Shown: piece by piece, positions 50,849-60,865 of the stretch | Position numbering within the stretch: position 1 is the first letter of the stretch | How the letters are laid out: every line of letters starts with the position of its first letter | Assembly (NCBI RefSeq): GCF_017377795.1 | Contig: NZ_JAFRDR010000006.1 | Location: 62,001-126,000 of the forward strand | DNA from: Williamsia soli | GTDB taxonomy: Bacteria > Actinomycetota > Actinomycetes > Mycobacteriales > Mycobacteriaceae | Length of the DNA: 64,000 bases | Direction: 5' to 3' | Position numbers and translations under genes: made by a program | Notes under the pieces: generated by a model | Seen by the model: the letters and a program-made list of their open reading frames with translations, nothing else | What the model was told of the DNA's origin: nothing | Database searches by the model: none

Positions 50849-52023
50849 AAGATCTCGATTCGTGTCAGCCACTTCGTCTGCAGCACCCCGGGCCGGTTCG
50901 GTGCGATGAGCCGGCACGGGTAGCCGTGGTCGACGATCAACTGCTCGCCGTGCAACCTGAGGGCGACGAGCGAGAGTGGATCGTCAGCGGTGTTCGCGGG
51001 CAGTGTGCTCACTCCGTAGAGTCCGGCCTCCAGTGAGATGAACCGGACGTCGCGGTGTCGGTCTCCGCCGACGAGCGCCACGAGATCGCGTACCTGGACT
51101 CCACCCCACATACCGGTCGCGCTCCACCCTTCCACGCACGCAATCGGAAGGGCGCTTTCGTGTTGCGGCATGGCCCGCAGCTGTTCGAGGGTCAGTTCTT
51201 TCGTCACGTTTCCGTTGCTGATGATCAGCCGGTAGTCGGGATCGCGCGCCGACTCTTGGACTCCCGCCGCTGATGCCGTTCGGTTGATCGGAATACCTTG
51301 TGGTCCTTCGCCTGAACGCGGCGCGAGAAACGCGAACCAGCGCAGGAAGGGCACGGTTTGTCCGGCAAAGGCCAGCACAGCGAGGGACCCGACGGCGACG
51401 GTGCCCCGAAGAACCGTGCGCCGTGACACCACCCCGCGCTCCGGTGCCGGTTCGCTCGTGGTTCTGTGCGCCTCGGACGTCGTGCCAGTCGTGTTGATCG
51501 GTGCGGTCGACTCGACTGGACTACCCAGGGCGCGTTGGATGATCGGCAGTTTGACGGCTATGTGTACCAGGATCGATGCCACCACCAGAAACGACATGGC
51601 GTAGTGGGTGGTGGTGAAGAAGAACGTCCATGGATACCACTGGGCGGTGTTGAGCAATCCGGTCAGGAGCTGAAAGATCGTCGAGCTCACCAGGACTGCG
51701 ATCGAGGCGCGCTCGACAGCTCGTGCAGGTGTCCCGATCACGGGCTTGACGAAGAGCTTCGGGTAGACGAGTTGGAGTTTGACCAGCAGCAGCGGGATGG
51801 CCACGACGCCGGTGATCACGTGCAGTCCCTGCGTGGTCTGGTAGAGCCACACCGGACGGGACGGCCAGTAGAACCATCCGGGAGGGTGTTGTATCCAATG
51901 ACTGAGCATCCCGGTCAGGAAACACACGGCGATACAGATCCCGAGCAGCATTCCGACGCGCGCAACAAGTCGGGGACTGCGCAGACCGGTATCGCGATCG
52001 GCGTCCTCATCGAGGGTGTTCAT
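50845..52023 (-). CDS. Membrane-bound molybdopterin-dependent oxidoreductase
   Basis: 392 residues in three parts. Residues about 18-150: four-helix cytochrome b-like domain with several His (WIQHPPGW, GLHVITGVV, THYAMSF, ILVHIAVKL). Residues about 185-220: an internal helix after SRRTVLRG, reminiscent of a Tat signal. Residues about 245-392: Oxidored_molyb (SUOX/YedY-type) domain with the molybdenum-ligand Cys in IACVEGWSATGMWGGV and YPCRLIAPNRPGVLQTKW. A natural fusion of a YedY-like catalytic part with its YedZ-like membrane partner. The substrate may be a sulfoxide. Confidence 0.92.
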   Translation of the reverse strand: MNTLDEDADRDTGLRSPRLVARVGMLLGICIAVCFLTGMLSHWIQHPPGWFYWPSRPVWLYQTTQGLHVITGVVAIPLLLVKLQLVYPKLFVKPVIGTPARAVERASIAVLVSSTIFQLLTGLLNTAQWYPWTFFFTTTHYAMSFLVVASILVHIAVKLPIIQRALGSPVESTAPINTTGTTSEAHRTTSEPAPERGVVSRRTVLRGTVAVGSLAVLAFAGQTVPFLRWFAFLAPRSGEGPQGIPINRTASAAGVQESARDPDYRLIISNGNVTKELTLEQLRAMPQHESALPIACVEGWSATGMWGGVQVRDLVALVGGDRHRDVRFISLEAGLYGVSTLPANTADDPLSLVALRLHGEQLIVDHGYPCRLIAPNRPGVLQTKWLTRIEIL

Positions 52024-52157
52024 CGGCTCATCGACCTCGCGTGTCGGGGCCGAGACCCATCCGGGCGGGAAGAGGCTGCGAATACCCAGTACACGACACG
52101 CTCGCAGGTGGCCGTGGCCTGGGCCGATGACTCGATGTGGGAAGTGGTGAACGCCCG

Positions 52158-52397
52158 ATGAGCAGCCGGGAACTCATTCTCGACGACCTCATGTTGGCTC
52201 GGAACGATCCCGCGCTGGCTTCGTTGCGAGACGGCGGGTTGTTCGACGACCTCGCAGCGCTTCATGCACGCGCGCACGGCGAGAACGTACGAGGGGTGGT
52301 GTCCGCAGGATGGATCGGACCGAGCACCGTTCGGATCTGTTACGACGTGGAAGAGTGCGCAGTCGTCACCGGTAAGCCCCATGCTCGACATCGGTGA
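52158..52397 (+). CDS. Small hypothetical protein
   Basis: 79 residues from ATG: MSSRELILDDLMLARNDPAL, then a strand pair near the end with two features, RICYDVEECAVV. High GC at third positions supports coding. No ribosome site; ends one base from the convergent methyltransferase gene. No family recognised. Confidence 0.55.
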   Translation: MSSRELILDDLMLARNDPALASLRDGGLFDDLAALHARAHGENVRGVVSAGWIGPSTVRICYDVEECAVVTGKPHARHR

Positions 52398-53063
52398 TCA
52401 CCGCCCGGTGAGTTCCATCAAACCGCGACCGCCGATGGTCTCACAGCGATAATGCAGCCCGACCGTCTCGGCGAGTTCGCGGGCGTAGTCGATGCCGACC
52501 CGCGCCCAGGGAAACCAGTCGCCGTAAGAGCTTTCGGTTTCGACGCGAGCGGCACCCCGCCAGAGCCCGGCCAGACCGGAGTCGAGTTCGACGATGATCG
52601 ACCCGCCTGCCGCGACCAGCTCGGACGCTCGTCTTGCCACGCGATCGGGATCTCCGCCGATGCCGATGTTCCCATCCAGCAACAGCACGTGTCGCCAACG
52701 ACCCTCGCCGGGTAGGCGATCGAACAGACTGCGCCGGATGGCAACTCCGCCCTGCGCGCGGGTCATGCTCACAGCTTGATCGCTGTGGTCCACGCCCAGT
52801 GCCGCGATACCGTTGCCGGTCAACCGATGCACGAGCCGACCGGGACCACATCCGAGATCAACCGTCGGCCCGAGACATTTGTCGGCCACCCGGCGATCGA
52901 ACTCCGAGTCCGAACCGACGAGGCTCGTACCGAGCCATCGATCTACCGGCAACAGATTTCGTGTGCCGTCGGCGTGCCTGAGCCACGTGCGCTCACCGGC
53001 AAGCCCCTCGGAGACGGCGCCGTCGAAATATACGGTGTCCGAGGACTCATCCGCGACGGTCAT
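52398..53063 (-). CDS. Class I SAM-dependent methyltransferase
   Basis: 221 residues. SAM-binding VDLGCGPGRLVHRL (motif I), LGVDHSDQAV (motif II acidic loop), VLLLDGNIGIGG (motif IV). ATG overlaps the stop of the DUF2064 gene (ATGA). Last gene of a GT2/DUF2064/methyltransferase operon; likely methylates a sugar or polyprenyl-linked product. Confidence 0.92.
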   Translation of the reverse strand: MTVADESSDTVYFDGAVSEGLAGERTWLRHADGTRNLLPVDRWLGTSLVGSDSEFDRRVADKCLGPTVDLGCGPGRLVHRLTGNGIAALGVDHSDQAVSMTRAQGGVAIRRSLFDRLPGEGRWRHVLLLDGNIGIGGDPDRVARRASELVAAGGSIIVELDSGLAGLWRGAARVETESSYGDWFPWARVGIDYARELAETVGLHYRCETIGGRGLMELTGR

Positions 53064-53740
53064 GATGATCGTTCCATCAGAGTCGCAGCGGTTCCCGCGA
53101 ATCGGCTGCCGGGTGCACATCGTCGCGCGACCCCGTCGATGTCCTCGGGGTGGTCGACGTCGCACAGTTCGGGTAGCTCGGTCACCCGGAGCCCTCCTGA
53201 CTCCAGTGCTGCTCGGGTTGCCGCGCCGGTTTCGGCTGACGACATCGGTACGCCGGTGAGGGTGTGCGCGCCGCGGGCGTCGTGGAGTCCCAGCCCCCAC
53301 CACCCGCCATCGGTGGCGGGGCCGAGGACACAGTCCGTCTCTTCCAGTGCTGCCAATGCGGCCCGGAACTGACCGGCGGTGATCTGGGGAGTGTCCATCC
53401 CGACCTGAAAGACCGCACCGTGGACCACGTCGTCGGTGTCGCGATGCGCATTCTGGAGCCGTTCACCAAAGGTGTTGCCGTGCTGGGCGATCAGCGTGGT
53501 GTGGCGCAGTCGCCATCCGATCTCCTCGCCGGCGACGGCGTCACCGAGAGCGCCGGTCATCGCGACGACGACCGGCGCGGTCCCCACCGACAACGCGGTG
53601 TCGAGGGTGTCGAGAAGTGCGGCCGCCGCGAGCTCGGCCGCTTCGATCTCCGAAAACTTCTCGGTGAGGCGGGTTTTGACCTGTCCTGGTACCGGCGCCT
53701 TGGCGACGATCAGGATTCCTTGCGGCGTGTCAGTGAGCAA
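53060..53740 (-). CDS. DUF2064 glycosyltransferase-like protein (TIGR04282)
   Basis: 226 residues. GT-A fold start GILIVAKAPVPGQVKTRL, HGNTFGERLQNA, VGMDTPQI (metal-binding Asp region) and VLGPATDGGWWGLG are the family blocks. Related to nucleotidyl- or glycosyltransferases. Overlaps the GT2 gene by 11 bases. Resembles my memory of Rv0540. Confidence 0.9.
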   Translation of the reverse strand: MLTDTPQGILIVAKAPVPGQVKTRLTEKFSEIEAAELAAAALLDTLDTALSVGTAPVVVAMTGALGDAVAGEEIGWRLRHTTLIAQHGNTFGERLQNAHRDTDDVVHGAVFQVGMDTPQITAGQFRAALAALEETDCVLGPATDGGWWGLGLHDARGAHTLTGVPMSSAETGAATRAALESGGLRVTELPELCDVDHPEDIDGVARRCAPGSRFAGTAATLMERSS

Positions 53741-54425
53741 CTCTCTCCTCCATCTGGTGAAGAACGGTCAGGAAGTCACGGGTGGCCCGCAGCGTTCCCT
53801 TCAGTGATCCCGACACTTTTGATCTGCCACCCGACCGCGGCCGATACGTGATGTCCAATTCTGTTATCTGCCAGCGGGCGGCGCCTGCTCGCGCAAGGAG
53901 TTCGACCGGGTACCCGAAACGGCGGTCCGTGATTTCCAGACCCACGAGATCGTCACGCCGGACCGCCCGCATCGGTCCGATGTCGTGAATGGGTATGCGG
54001 TAACGGTTTCTGAGGCGCCACGCTATCCACTGGGTACCGAGTCGAGAATGCAGAGGCCATGTGCGGCGGTCGACGGGCCGGCGTCGCCCGACGGCGAGAT
54101 CGGCGCCGGCGGCCACGGCGGCAACCAGTTGGGTGAGGTCGGCGGGATCCATCGATCCGTCACCGTCGATGGTGCAGACGATCTCCGTGGTGCACGCTTC
54201 GATACCGGCGTGCACAGCCGATCCATAACCGGGAATCGGTTGACAGACAACGGTGCAACCCAGCGCAGCAGCGACGTCGGCGGTGCCGTCGACGCTGCCG
54301 TTGTCGACGACGAGTGCATCGATTCCGGCCGGCAGGGCGCGGATGATCGCAGGCAAGGACTCGGCTTCGTCGCGGCAGGGGATCACGACGGTGGCACTGA
54401 CCCGTGATGCGCTCTGCTGTCCCAT
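53730..54425 (-). CDS. Glycosyltransferase family 2 (dolichyl-phosphate-sugar synthase-like)
   Basis: 231 residues starting MGQQSASRVSATVVIPCRDEAESL. GT2 motifs: PCRDEAESLP, VVDNGSVDGTADVA, CTIDGDGSMDPADL (DxD metal site), and the RRDDLVGL acceptor region. Soluble, acts on polyprenyl phosphate at the inner leaflet. First gene of its operon; resembles Rv0539 of M. tuberculosis from memory. Divergent from the large membrane protein gene. Confidence 0.93.
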   Translation of the reverse strand: MGQQSASRVSATVVIPCRDEAESLPAIIRALPAGIDALVVDNGSVDGTADVAAALGCTVVCQPIPGYGSAVHAGIEACTTEIVCTIDGDGSMDPADLTQLVAAVAAGADLAVGRRRPVDRRTWPLHSRLGTQWIAWRLRNRYRIPIHDIGPMRAVRRDDLVGLEITDRRFGYPVELLARAGAARWQITELDITYRPRSGGRSKVSGSLKGTLRATRDFLTVLHQMEERVAH

Positions 54426-54525
54426 GTCTTCGACGCTAGGGGCGGCTGGTGCACATAGCCAGCAGAATCCGGTGACGGAAGAGTGACGTCTGCGCCGAAG
54501 TGTCAACGATGCCGGAAACGAAGCC

Positions 54526-54531
54526 TAGGTT
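54526..54531 (+). promoter_or_regulatory. -10 box of leaderless membrane-protein gene
   Basis: TAGGTT lies six bases before the GTG at 54538; no ribosome site follows. Confidence 0.5.
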
Positions 54532-54537
54532 GTAAGG

Positions 54538-55905
54538 GTGACCGAAACCCTGAACACCCTCTCGGATTCAGACACGTCAGGACACCAGCGCTGGATCAGC
54601 CGGGGAGATCTGCTATCGCTGCTGGCCGCAACAGCCTTGCTGACGACCGCAGTTGTCGCGCCCATCGTCGGTGACACCGCGTGGCGCATCAACATCTTTG
54701 CGCTCGCACCACCGCTGTTCGGGGAATACGGACCGCATTTCGGATACGGATCGGTGGCCGCGGTCCTCGTCGCGCTTGCCGTCATCGCGTACGGCCCTAC
54801 GCTGGCGACCCGATTGTCGTGGAGGTCGATCATCTTCACCGCCATGGCGACCTGCCTGGCGTGGACCTTCTCGTTGGCGATGATCGACGGCTGGGACCGC
54901 GGGTTCGCAGGCCGGTTGATCAGGCCGGACGAATACCTTGCCGAAGTGCCAGGTGTCTCGAGCATCACCGGCATGCTCGACGGATTCTCCGGGCGAATCC
55001 TGGACTTCCAGCCGGACTCGTGGACCACACATGTGTCCGGCCATCCTCCGGGATCGCTGCTGACATTCGTCTTGCTCGACCGGATCGGTCTCGGCGGCGG
55101 CGCCTGGGCGGCCATCTGGGTCGTCCTCGTCGGGTGCAGTGCGGCAGGTGCGTTGCTGATCACCACCGCGCGCCTGAGCGATGAGGCGACGGCGCGGCGG
55201 ATCGCACCCTTCATCGCGTTGACCCCGGGTGCAGTCTGGATGGGGGTGTCAGCCGATGGCTATTACATGGGCGTCGCAGCCTGGGGGATCGCGCTCCTGG
55301 CCATCGCCGCGACCACGTCCGGCCCGCGAGCAGTGGCAGCTGCCGTGGGGAGCGGGCTGGTCCTGGGGTTCGCGATCTTCCTGAACTACGGACTCGTTCT
55401 CATGGGTCTCGTCGCCATCGCAGTCCTCGTCGTCGCCCGGGTGTGGCGACCGGTTGTGTACGCCGTCCCGGCTGCGCTGGCTGTCGTCGGGATCTTCGCC
55501 GCGTTCGGTTTCTGGTGGCTCGACGGTTACCACCTGGTCGTCGAGCGCTACTACCAGGGCGTCGCGACGCAGCGGCCGTTCTCGTACTGGGGCTGGGCGA
55601 ACTTCGCCTCGGCACTCTGCGCGGTCGGTCCGGCGGCCGCGGTGGGCATCGGCCGCGCTGTCCGACCAGGATTGATCCGACGTCGCGAGGCCGTGGTGCT
55701 GCTGGCGTTGGCGGGTCTGCTGGCGATGATCGTCGCCGACGTCAGTGCGCTGAGCAAGGCCGAGGTCGAGCGGATCTGGCTGCCGTTCAGCGTATGGCTG
55801 CTGGTCGCGACGGCCCTGTTGCCCCGACGATCCCACCGGTTCTGGCTGGCCGGTCAGGCCATCACGGCCTTGCTGATCAACCACCTCGTGTGGACCTATT
55901 GGTAG
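54538..55905 (+). CDS. Polytopic membrane protein (Rv0541c-like, possible GT-C type)
   Basis: 455 residues, about eleven helices. Conserved-looking elements are an early Asp (VVAPIVGDTAWRIN), the loop GHPPGSLLTF, and SADGYYMGVAAWG. The size and the acidic first loop recall GT-C polyprenyl-phosphosugar transferases, but no clear motif proves it. It faces the GT2 gene, whose product could supply its lipid-linked sugar (inference). Confidence 0.85.
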   Translation: MTETLNTLSDSDTSGHQRWISRGDLLSLLAATALLTTAVVAPIVGDTAWRINIFALAPPLFGEYGPHFGYGSVAAVLVALAVIAYGPTLATRLSWRSIIFTAMATCLAWTFSLAMIDGWDRGFAGRLIRPDEYLAEVPGVSSITGMLDGFSGRILDFQPDSWTTHVSGHPPGSLLTFVLLDRIGLGGGAWAAIWVVLVGCSAAGALLITTARLSDEATARRIAPFIALTPGAVWMGVSADGYYMGVAAWGIALLAIAATTSGPRAVAAAVGSGLVLGFAIFLNYGLVLMGLVAIAVLVVARVWRPVVYAVPAALAVVGIFAAFGFWWLDGYHLVVERYYQGVATQRPFSYWGWANFASALCAVGPAAAVGIGRAVRPGLIRRREAVVLLALAGLLAMIVADVSALSKAEVERIWLPFSVWLLVATALLPRRSHRFWLAGQAITALLINHLVWTYW

Positions 55906-55910
55906 AAGAC

Positions 55911-56618
55911 ATGTTTGCTGGTGTGGTGCGAGTTCTGATGGCCGATGACGATCCGATCGTCAGCGACGTGGTGCGTCGGTACCTCGAGCGCGATGGGCTG
56001 CAGGTGGCGCTGGTCGGCGCCGGGGACGCCGCGCTCGAACATCTGCAGAACCACCAGATCGACCTCGTGATCCTCGACGTGATGATGCCCGGCCGTACCG
56101 GCATCGAGGTGCTGACCGACATCCGAAGCGGGCCTCATGCCGGGATGCCTGTCATCCTGCTGACGGCGTCCGGTGAGGAAGAAGATCGCCTGGTCGGATT
56201 GGCCGCGGGTGCAGACGATTACGTCATCAAGCCGTTCAGCCCGCGGGAGCTGGCGCTGCGGGTGCAGTCGGTGTTGCGGCGCAGTGTCGCGAACTGGTCG
56301 GGCCCCGCGGCGGCCGACGACCTTGCCGACGGCTTAGTCGTGATGGATGCAGAAGCACGCAGCGTCACGGTGGCCGGCGCACCCGTCAGCACGACCAAAC
56401 GCGAGTTCGATCTCCTGCGCTTCTTCCTGTCCCACCGTGACGCGGTGTTCAGCCGCGAACAATTGCTCTCCCAGGTCTGGGGATGGTCGTTCGGCGACTT
56501 GTCGACCGTGACTGTGCACGTCAAGCGGTTGCGCGCCAAGCTCGGCGACTGCGATTCGTTGGAGACCGTGTGGGGTCAGGGCTATCGGTGGGTCTCCGCA
56601 TCGGTCAGTGAACGGTGA
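55911..56618 (+). CDS. OmpR/PhoB-type response regulator
   Basis: 235 residues from ATG (AGAAG just upstream). Receiver domain with acidic pair in MADDDP, phosphoacceptor Asp56 in VILDVMMPG and Lys in DYVIKPFSP. Winged-helix DNA-binding domain: [53 protein letters not shown]. Runs into the kinase gene after four bases. Confidence 0.95.
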   Translation: MFAGVVRVLMADDDPIVSDVVRRYLERDGLQVALVGAGDAALEHLQNHQIDLVILDVMMPGRTGIEVLTDIRSGPHAGMPVILLTASGEEEDRLVGLAAGADDYVIKPFSPRELALRVQSVLRRSVANWSGPAAADDLADGLVVMDAEARSVTVAGAPVSTTKREFDLLRFFLSHRDAVFSREQLLSQVWGWSFGDLSTVTVHVKRLRAKLGDCDSLETVWGQGYRWVSASVSER

Positions 56619-56622
56619 TCTG

Positions 56623-57720
56623 ATGCCCACCGACATTCCGCAGATCGTCGGACTCTCGCTGCTCTGGTCGGCGCCGGTGGTGCTCCTGGGGACCTTCTTG
56701 CTGCTGGGTCTGCGGCGGTTGTCGCTGGTGACGAGCACCGTGGTCCTGGTCCTGATCCCGCCGGTGGCGATTCTGATGGGCGTCATCGGGGTCAGCGGGT
56801 TCATGTTCACCGACGACCTCAAACGCACCGCGACCGTCCTTGCCTCGGTCGCGATCATCGTCATCCCAGCGGCGGTTCTGCTCGCCCGGTTCCAGGCGCG
56901 ACGCACGGTCTGGGAGCGGCACGCCCGGGAGCAGGAGCGGGCGGCCGAACAGTCACGTCGCGAGCTGATCGCCTGGGTCAGCCATGACCTTCGCACCCCG
57001 CTCGCCGACATCCGGGCCATGGCCGAGGCGCTGGCCGATGGCGTGGTCTCCGACACCGACGAGGTATCGACGTTCGCGCGTCAGATCGACAAGGACGCCA
57101 TGCGGCTGTCGGGGATGGTCGACGACCTGTTCGAGATGTCCAAGATCAACGCCGGCGCCCTGCGGCTCGAACGCGAGAACCTGGATCTACGTGAGGTGGT
57201 CGACGAAGTCGTCGCGGGGTGCGCCGCCGCTGCCGACCGAGCCGATATCCGACTGCGGCCAGTCATGCCGGAGGACGCGGTCATGGTCGACGCCGATGGT
57301 CGAGCAGTGTCTCGGGTGCTCACCAACCTCGTCATCAATGCGATCGCGCACACGCCCAACGGTTGCCCCGTGGAGATCGAGGTGGGGCGGCGGGATTCGC
57401 ACGCGTTCCTCCGGGTCGATGACGCCGGTCCCGGAATCGCCGAACACGAGATGGCGCGGATCTTCGAGATCGCCTATCGCGGTATATCCGCGCGGACGCC
57501 CACGGACGACAAGGGCATACCGGTCGGCTCTGGAATGGGACTGGCGATCGCCGAGGGTCTGGTCTCCGCACATGGCGGCCGGATCTCGGTGTCGAATCGG
57601 GACCCGGGCAGCCGGTTCGAGGTGCACCTGCCCGTTCCCGGCGGCCCTCCGGTTCCGAAAGCTCCCGAGATCAGCGCAGAGGCGCCGTCGCGAACTCGCG
57701 CAGGCCCTGCTCCGGCATGA
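56623..57720 (+). CDS. Sensor histidine kinase
   Basis: 365 residues. Three N-terminal helices ([65 protein letters not shown]) with almost no outside loop, so it probably senses the membrane. HisKA with His121 in SHDLRTPL; HATPase with N box [20 protein letters not shown] and [13 protein letters not shown]. The end overlaps the convergent epimerase gene by 50 bases. A GTG at 56608 is the alternative start. Confidence 0.94.
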   Translation: MPTDIPQIVGLSLLWSAPVVLLGTFLLLGLRRLSLVTSTVVLVLIPPVAILMGVIGVSGFMFTDDLKRTATVLASVAIIVIPAAVLLARFQARRTVWERHAREQERAAEQSRRELIAWVSHDLRTPLADIRAMAEALADGVVSDTDEVSTFARQIDKDAMRLSGMVDDLFEMSKINAGALRLERENLDLREVVDEVVAGCAAAADRADIRLRPVMPEDAVMVDADGRAVSRVLTNLVINAIAHTPNGCPVEIEVGRRDSHAFLRVDDAGPGIAEHEMARIFEIAYRGISARTPTDDKGIPVGSGMGLAIAEGLVSAHGGRISVSNRDPGSRFEVHLPVPGGPPVPKAPEISAEAPSRTRAGPAPA

Positions 57721-58711
57721 TCGAGGCGCGGAAGCCGAGCGTGGCGGCTGCCAATGCTGGGTCGGCCACGATGTGGCGGACGTCGCCAGGCCGATAACGG
57801 CCGGTGGTCACCGGCGCCGGACCGGCGATGCCGGTGGTGAGCGATTCAGCGACCTGTTTGATCGAAATCGGCTGTCCCGAACACACGTTGAACGCCTCGA
57901 ACCGGCCGCTGCCCGTGTCGGGAGCGAGTCTTTCGATGGCCGCGACGTTGGCGGCGGCGATATCGCTGACATGGACGAAATCTCGCATCTGGCCGCCGTC
58001 CTCGAACACCGTCGGCGCCTGACGGGCCTCGAGCTGTGACCGGAAGATGGCCGCCACGCCGGCGTACGGGGTGTCCCGGGGCATGTGCGGGCCGTACACA
58101 TTGTGGTAGCGCAACGCTGTCACCGCACCTCCGGTCTCCAAGGACCAGGCGCGGCAATAGGATTCCTGCGCCGCCTTGCTTGCCGCGTAGTAGCTACGCG
58201 GTGCCAGCGGAGCATCTTCGGGGGTCAGTGCCCACTCGGCGGGCTCGCCGCCGGGCAGGTATCGCTCGAATCTGCCGGCCTCGAGATCGGCGGTGCTGCG
58301 CGGCGGCGGGTCCACGATCGCCCCGAGGCCATCGCGGTAGGTGCCGTCGCCGTAGACGACCATCGATGATGCGAGCACCATTCGTCGGCATCGTGTTTCG
58401 AACATGGCCGCCAGTAGCCGCGCGGTGACGAGGTCATTGTCGGCCGCGTAGTCGGGGGCATCGCGGGCATCGACACCGGCACCGACCCGAGCGGCCTGAT
58501 GGCAGACGACGTCCACCCCGTCGAGCAGTTCGACCAGTGATGCCTGCCGAAGATCGGCGACCAGTACGCCGTCGGGTGCGATGGCGTCCGACCCGTGTGC
58601 GGCAGGAATCATGCCGTCCACCGCGACGACGTCGTGGCCGCGTTCGGTCAACGTGGACCTGATGTGGGACCCGATGAATCCGGCGGCGCCGGTCAGCAAC
58701 ACCCGGGTCAC
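57671..58711 (-). CDS. NAD-dependent epimerase/dehydratase
   Basis: 346 residues from GTG overlapping the mtnP stop (GTGA). Extended [21 protein letters not shown] (acidic, NAD+), Ser-containing [21 protein letters not shown] (Tyr/Lys), [13 protein letters not shown]. Likely a UDP-sugar 4-epimerase or dehydratase; M. tuberculosis has galE3 next to its MTA phosphorylase, as I recall. May feed sugar to the neighbouring glycosyltransferase operon. Confidence 0.92.
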   Translation of the reverse strand: MTRVLLTGAAGFIGSHIRSTLTERGHDVVAVDGMIPAAHGSDAIAPDGVLVADLRQASLVELLDGVDVVCHQAARVGAGVDARDAPDYAADNDLVTARLLAAMFETRCRRMVLASSMVVYGDGTYRDGLGAIVDPPPRSTADLEAGRFERYLPGGEPAEWALTPEDAPLAPRSYYAASKAAQESYCRAWSLETGGAVTALRYHNVYGPHMPRDTPYAGVAAIFRSQLEARQAPTVFEDGGQMRDFVHVSDIAAANVAAIERLAPDTGSGRFEAFNVCSGQPISIKQVAESLTTGIAGPAPVTTGRYRPGDVRHIVADPALAAATLGFRASIMPEQGLREFATAPLR

Positions 58712-59511
58712 AGCTCTGCCTCCATCAGAGAGGAGATGTCGTGTTCGCCGCGTGCGCATGGACATTCGGGTTCCGCTGCAGCCACACCGATTGCTCTGAC
58801 GAGTACCTCGCGAACATGTTGGAGCCCGCGCTCGAACACCGCGAATACCTCCGACGCGGTGACCCCGTCGCCGGCCACCAGGCCCGCGTCGGTGTCGGTG
58901 ACCAACGCGATGGCCGCGTAACACATCTGGAGTTCGCGAGCCAGGACTGCTTCGGGGTGCCCGGTCATGTTCACCAAGGTCCACCCTTGCCGGGCGTACC
59001 ACTGGCTTTCGGCTCTCGTGGAGAAGCGTGGACCTTCGACGACCACCATCGTCCCGTCGGGAACCGCGTCCGGTGCGGCTGTGGCGGCTGCGCGACGCAG
59101 CGTCGGACAATAAGGATCGGCGAATCCTACGTGGATGGCGGGGCCGTCGAAGAAGGTCTGTGCGCGACTGGTCGTCCGGTCGACGAGCTGATCGGGAATG
59201 ACCATCGTCCCTGGTGCGAGGTCGGGGCTGAGTCCACCCACGGCACAGGGCGCGAACACCTGCCGGACACCCACCGACCGCAACGCCCACGCGTTGGCCC
59301 GATACGGAACGGTATGCGGCGCGTATTCATGCGAAAGCCCGTGGCGGGGCAGGAACGCCACCGGTACCCCGCCGACATCGCCGATGGTGACAGCGGCACT
59401 CGGGTCGCCGTACGGAGTTCTGACCTCGACCTGCTCGGCACCGGAATCGAAGAACGAATAGAAGCCGGATCCGCCGATGATTCCGACACGGGGTGCTGTG
59501 GCAGCGCTCAT
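58708..59511 (-). CDS. mtnP: S-methyl-5'-thioadenosine phosphorylase
   Basis: 267 residues starting MSAATAPRVGIIGGSGFYSF. Family blocks: phosphate-binding GGSGFY and FLPRHGLSHEYAPHTVPYRAN, APCAVGGLSPDLAPGTMVIPDQLVDRT, GPRFSTRAES, and substrate-binding VNMTGHPEAVLARELQMCYA. Here NMTGHPEAVLA rather than NMTxxPE(A/V)xLAxE is a normal variant. Cleaves methylthioadenosine to adenine and methylthioribose-1-phosphate. The adenine released can enter salvage, for which the deaminase at 38439 is a candidate. Confidence 0.94.
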   Translation of the reverse strand: MSAATAPRVGIIGGSGFYSFFDSGAEQVEVRTPYGDPSAAVTIGDVGGVPVAFLPRHGLSHEYAPHTVPYRANAWALRSVGVRQVFAPCAVGGLSPDLAPGTMVIPDQLVDRTTSRAQTFFDGPAIHVGFADPYCPTLRRAAATAAPDAVPDGTMVVVEGPRFSTRAESQWYARQGWTLVNMTGHPEAVLARELQMCYAAIALVTDTDAGLVAGDGVTASEVFAVFERGLQHVREVLVRAIGVAAAEPECPCARGEHDISSLMEAEL

Positions 59512-59680
59512 GAATCCAGCCTGCCTCACCGGGCACTCGACTGACGAGTCGCAGGGGCGACGTCACAGATTCGTAATACGAGACCGGCCCGTATCTCCGC
59601 CTCTGGTGCCGGACCATCAGGTGTTCGCGTATGAGCCGCCCGGGCCACGATCGTTCGGCCGACGTCGACAAGGGCTAGGA

Positions 59681-60865
59681 CTATTCGGGCACGCGCAATA
59701 TCAGCGCCGATCCTTGTCCGCCACCGCCGCACAGCGCTGCGGCCCCGACGCCACCGCCTCGACGTCCCAGCTCGAGCGCCAGGTGCAAAGCAATTCTGGC
59801 ACCGGACATCCCGAGAGGGTGCCCAATGGCGATGGCGCCGCCGTTGACGTTGACCCGCGTGTGGTCCAGCCCGAGATCACGCGTCGACGCGATGCCGACA
59901 GCCGCAAAGGCCTCGTTGATCTCGACGAGATCGAGCGTTGTGGGGTCGATACCCTCGGTGGCGCACGCAGCGGCGATGGCACGCGCGGGTTGCAGTTGGA
60001 GCGTCGAATCAGGCCCCGCGACCATCCCGTGGGCACCGATCTCCGCGAGCGGGGTGAGCCCGAGAGCGAGCGCCTTGGCTTTGCTCATCACGACGACCGC
60101 GGCGGCGCCGTCGTTGATGGTGGATGCGTTGCCCGCGGTGATGGTGCCCTCCGAGGAGAACGCGGGTCGCAGACGCGCGAGAGCGGTCGGTGTCGTGTCG
60201 GCGCGGACACCCTCATCATGGGCGAAGATGACCGGCTCGCCTGTGCGTTGCGGGACGGTCACGGGGACAACCTCGTCCGCGAACAGTCCGTTCTTCCAAG
60301 CGGTGGCCGCCCGCTGGTGCGACGCGGCAGCGAACTCGTCCTGGTCGGCGCGGGCCAGCGGGTTGATGCTGTCGGTGAGAGCGCCCATGGCCTGGTCGGT
60401 GAAGATGTCGTGGAGCCCGTCGTAGGCGAGGTGGTCGCGCATGGTCACCTGGCCGTACTTGAAACCCGTGCGGGACTTCTCGAGCATGTGCGGGGCCTGG
60501 GTCATGGATTCTTGCCCACCGGCGACCACGATGTCGACGACACCTGCCCGGATGATCTGATCGGCGAGCGCGATCGCGTCGATACCGGACAGGCACACCT
60601 TGTTGATGGTCAAGGCGGGCACCGACATCGGGATGCCCCCGGCCACCGCGGCTTGCCGGGCGGGGATCTGCCCAGCCCCCGCCGTGAGGACCTGGCCCAT
60701 GATGACGTACTGCACCTGATCGCCTGTGATTCCGGCTTTGTCGAGCGCCGCCCTGATCGCGATGCCACCGAGGTCGGAACCGGAGAACCCTGACAGTGAA
60801 CCCATGAGACGTCCGACAGGTGTGCGCGCTCCGGCGACGATGACCGAAGGCGTCATGTCGCTCAT
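59681..60865 (-). CDS. Acetyl-CoA C-acetyltransferase (thiolase)
   Basis: 394 residues. Nucleophile Cys91 in [44 protein letters not shown] with the catalytic His, and CGGGGQG with the second Cys. ATG overlaps the CoA-transferase B stop (ATGA). Thiolytic cleavage of acetoacetyl-CoA to two acetyl-CoA fits best with the CoA-transferase genes; a 3-oxoadipyl-CoA thiolase is possible. Confidence 0.94.
   Translation of the reverse strand: MSDMTPSVIVAGARTPVGRLMGSLSGFSGSDLGGIAIRAALDKAGITGDQVQYVIMGQVLTAGAGQIPARQAAVAGGIPMSVPALTINKVCLSGIDAIALADQIIRAGVVDIVVAGGQESMTQAPHMLEKSRTGFKYGQVTMRDHLAYDGLHDIFTDQAMGALTDSINPLARADQDEFAAASHQRAATAWKNGLFADEVVPVTVPQRTGEPVIFAHDEGVRADTTPTALARLRPAFSSEGTITAGNASTINDGAAAVVVMSKAKALALGLTPLAEIGAHGMVAGPDSTLQLQPARAIAAACATEGIDPTTLDLVEINEAFAAVGIASTRDLGLDHTRVNVNGGAIAIGHPLGMSGARIALHLALELGRRGGGVGAAALCGGGGQGSALILRVPE

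Noticed and set aside
58712-59290. Upstream extension of the epimerase frame
   Set aside because: Lies within mtnP; GTGA coupling at 58711-58708 is the start.
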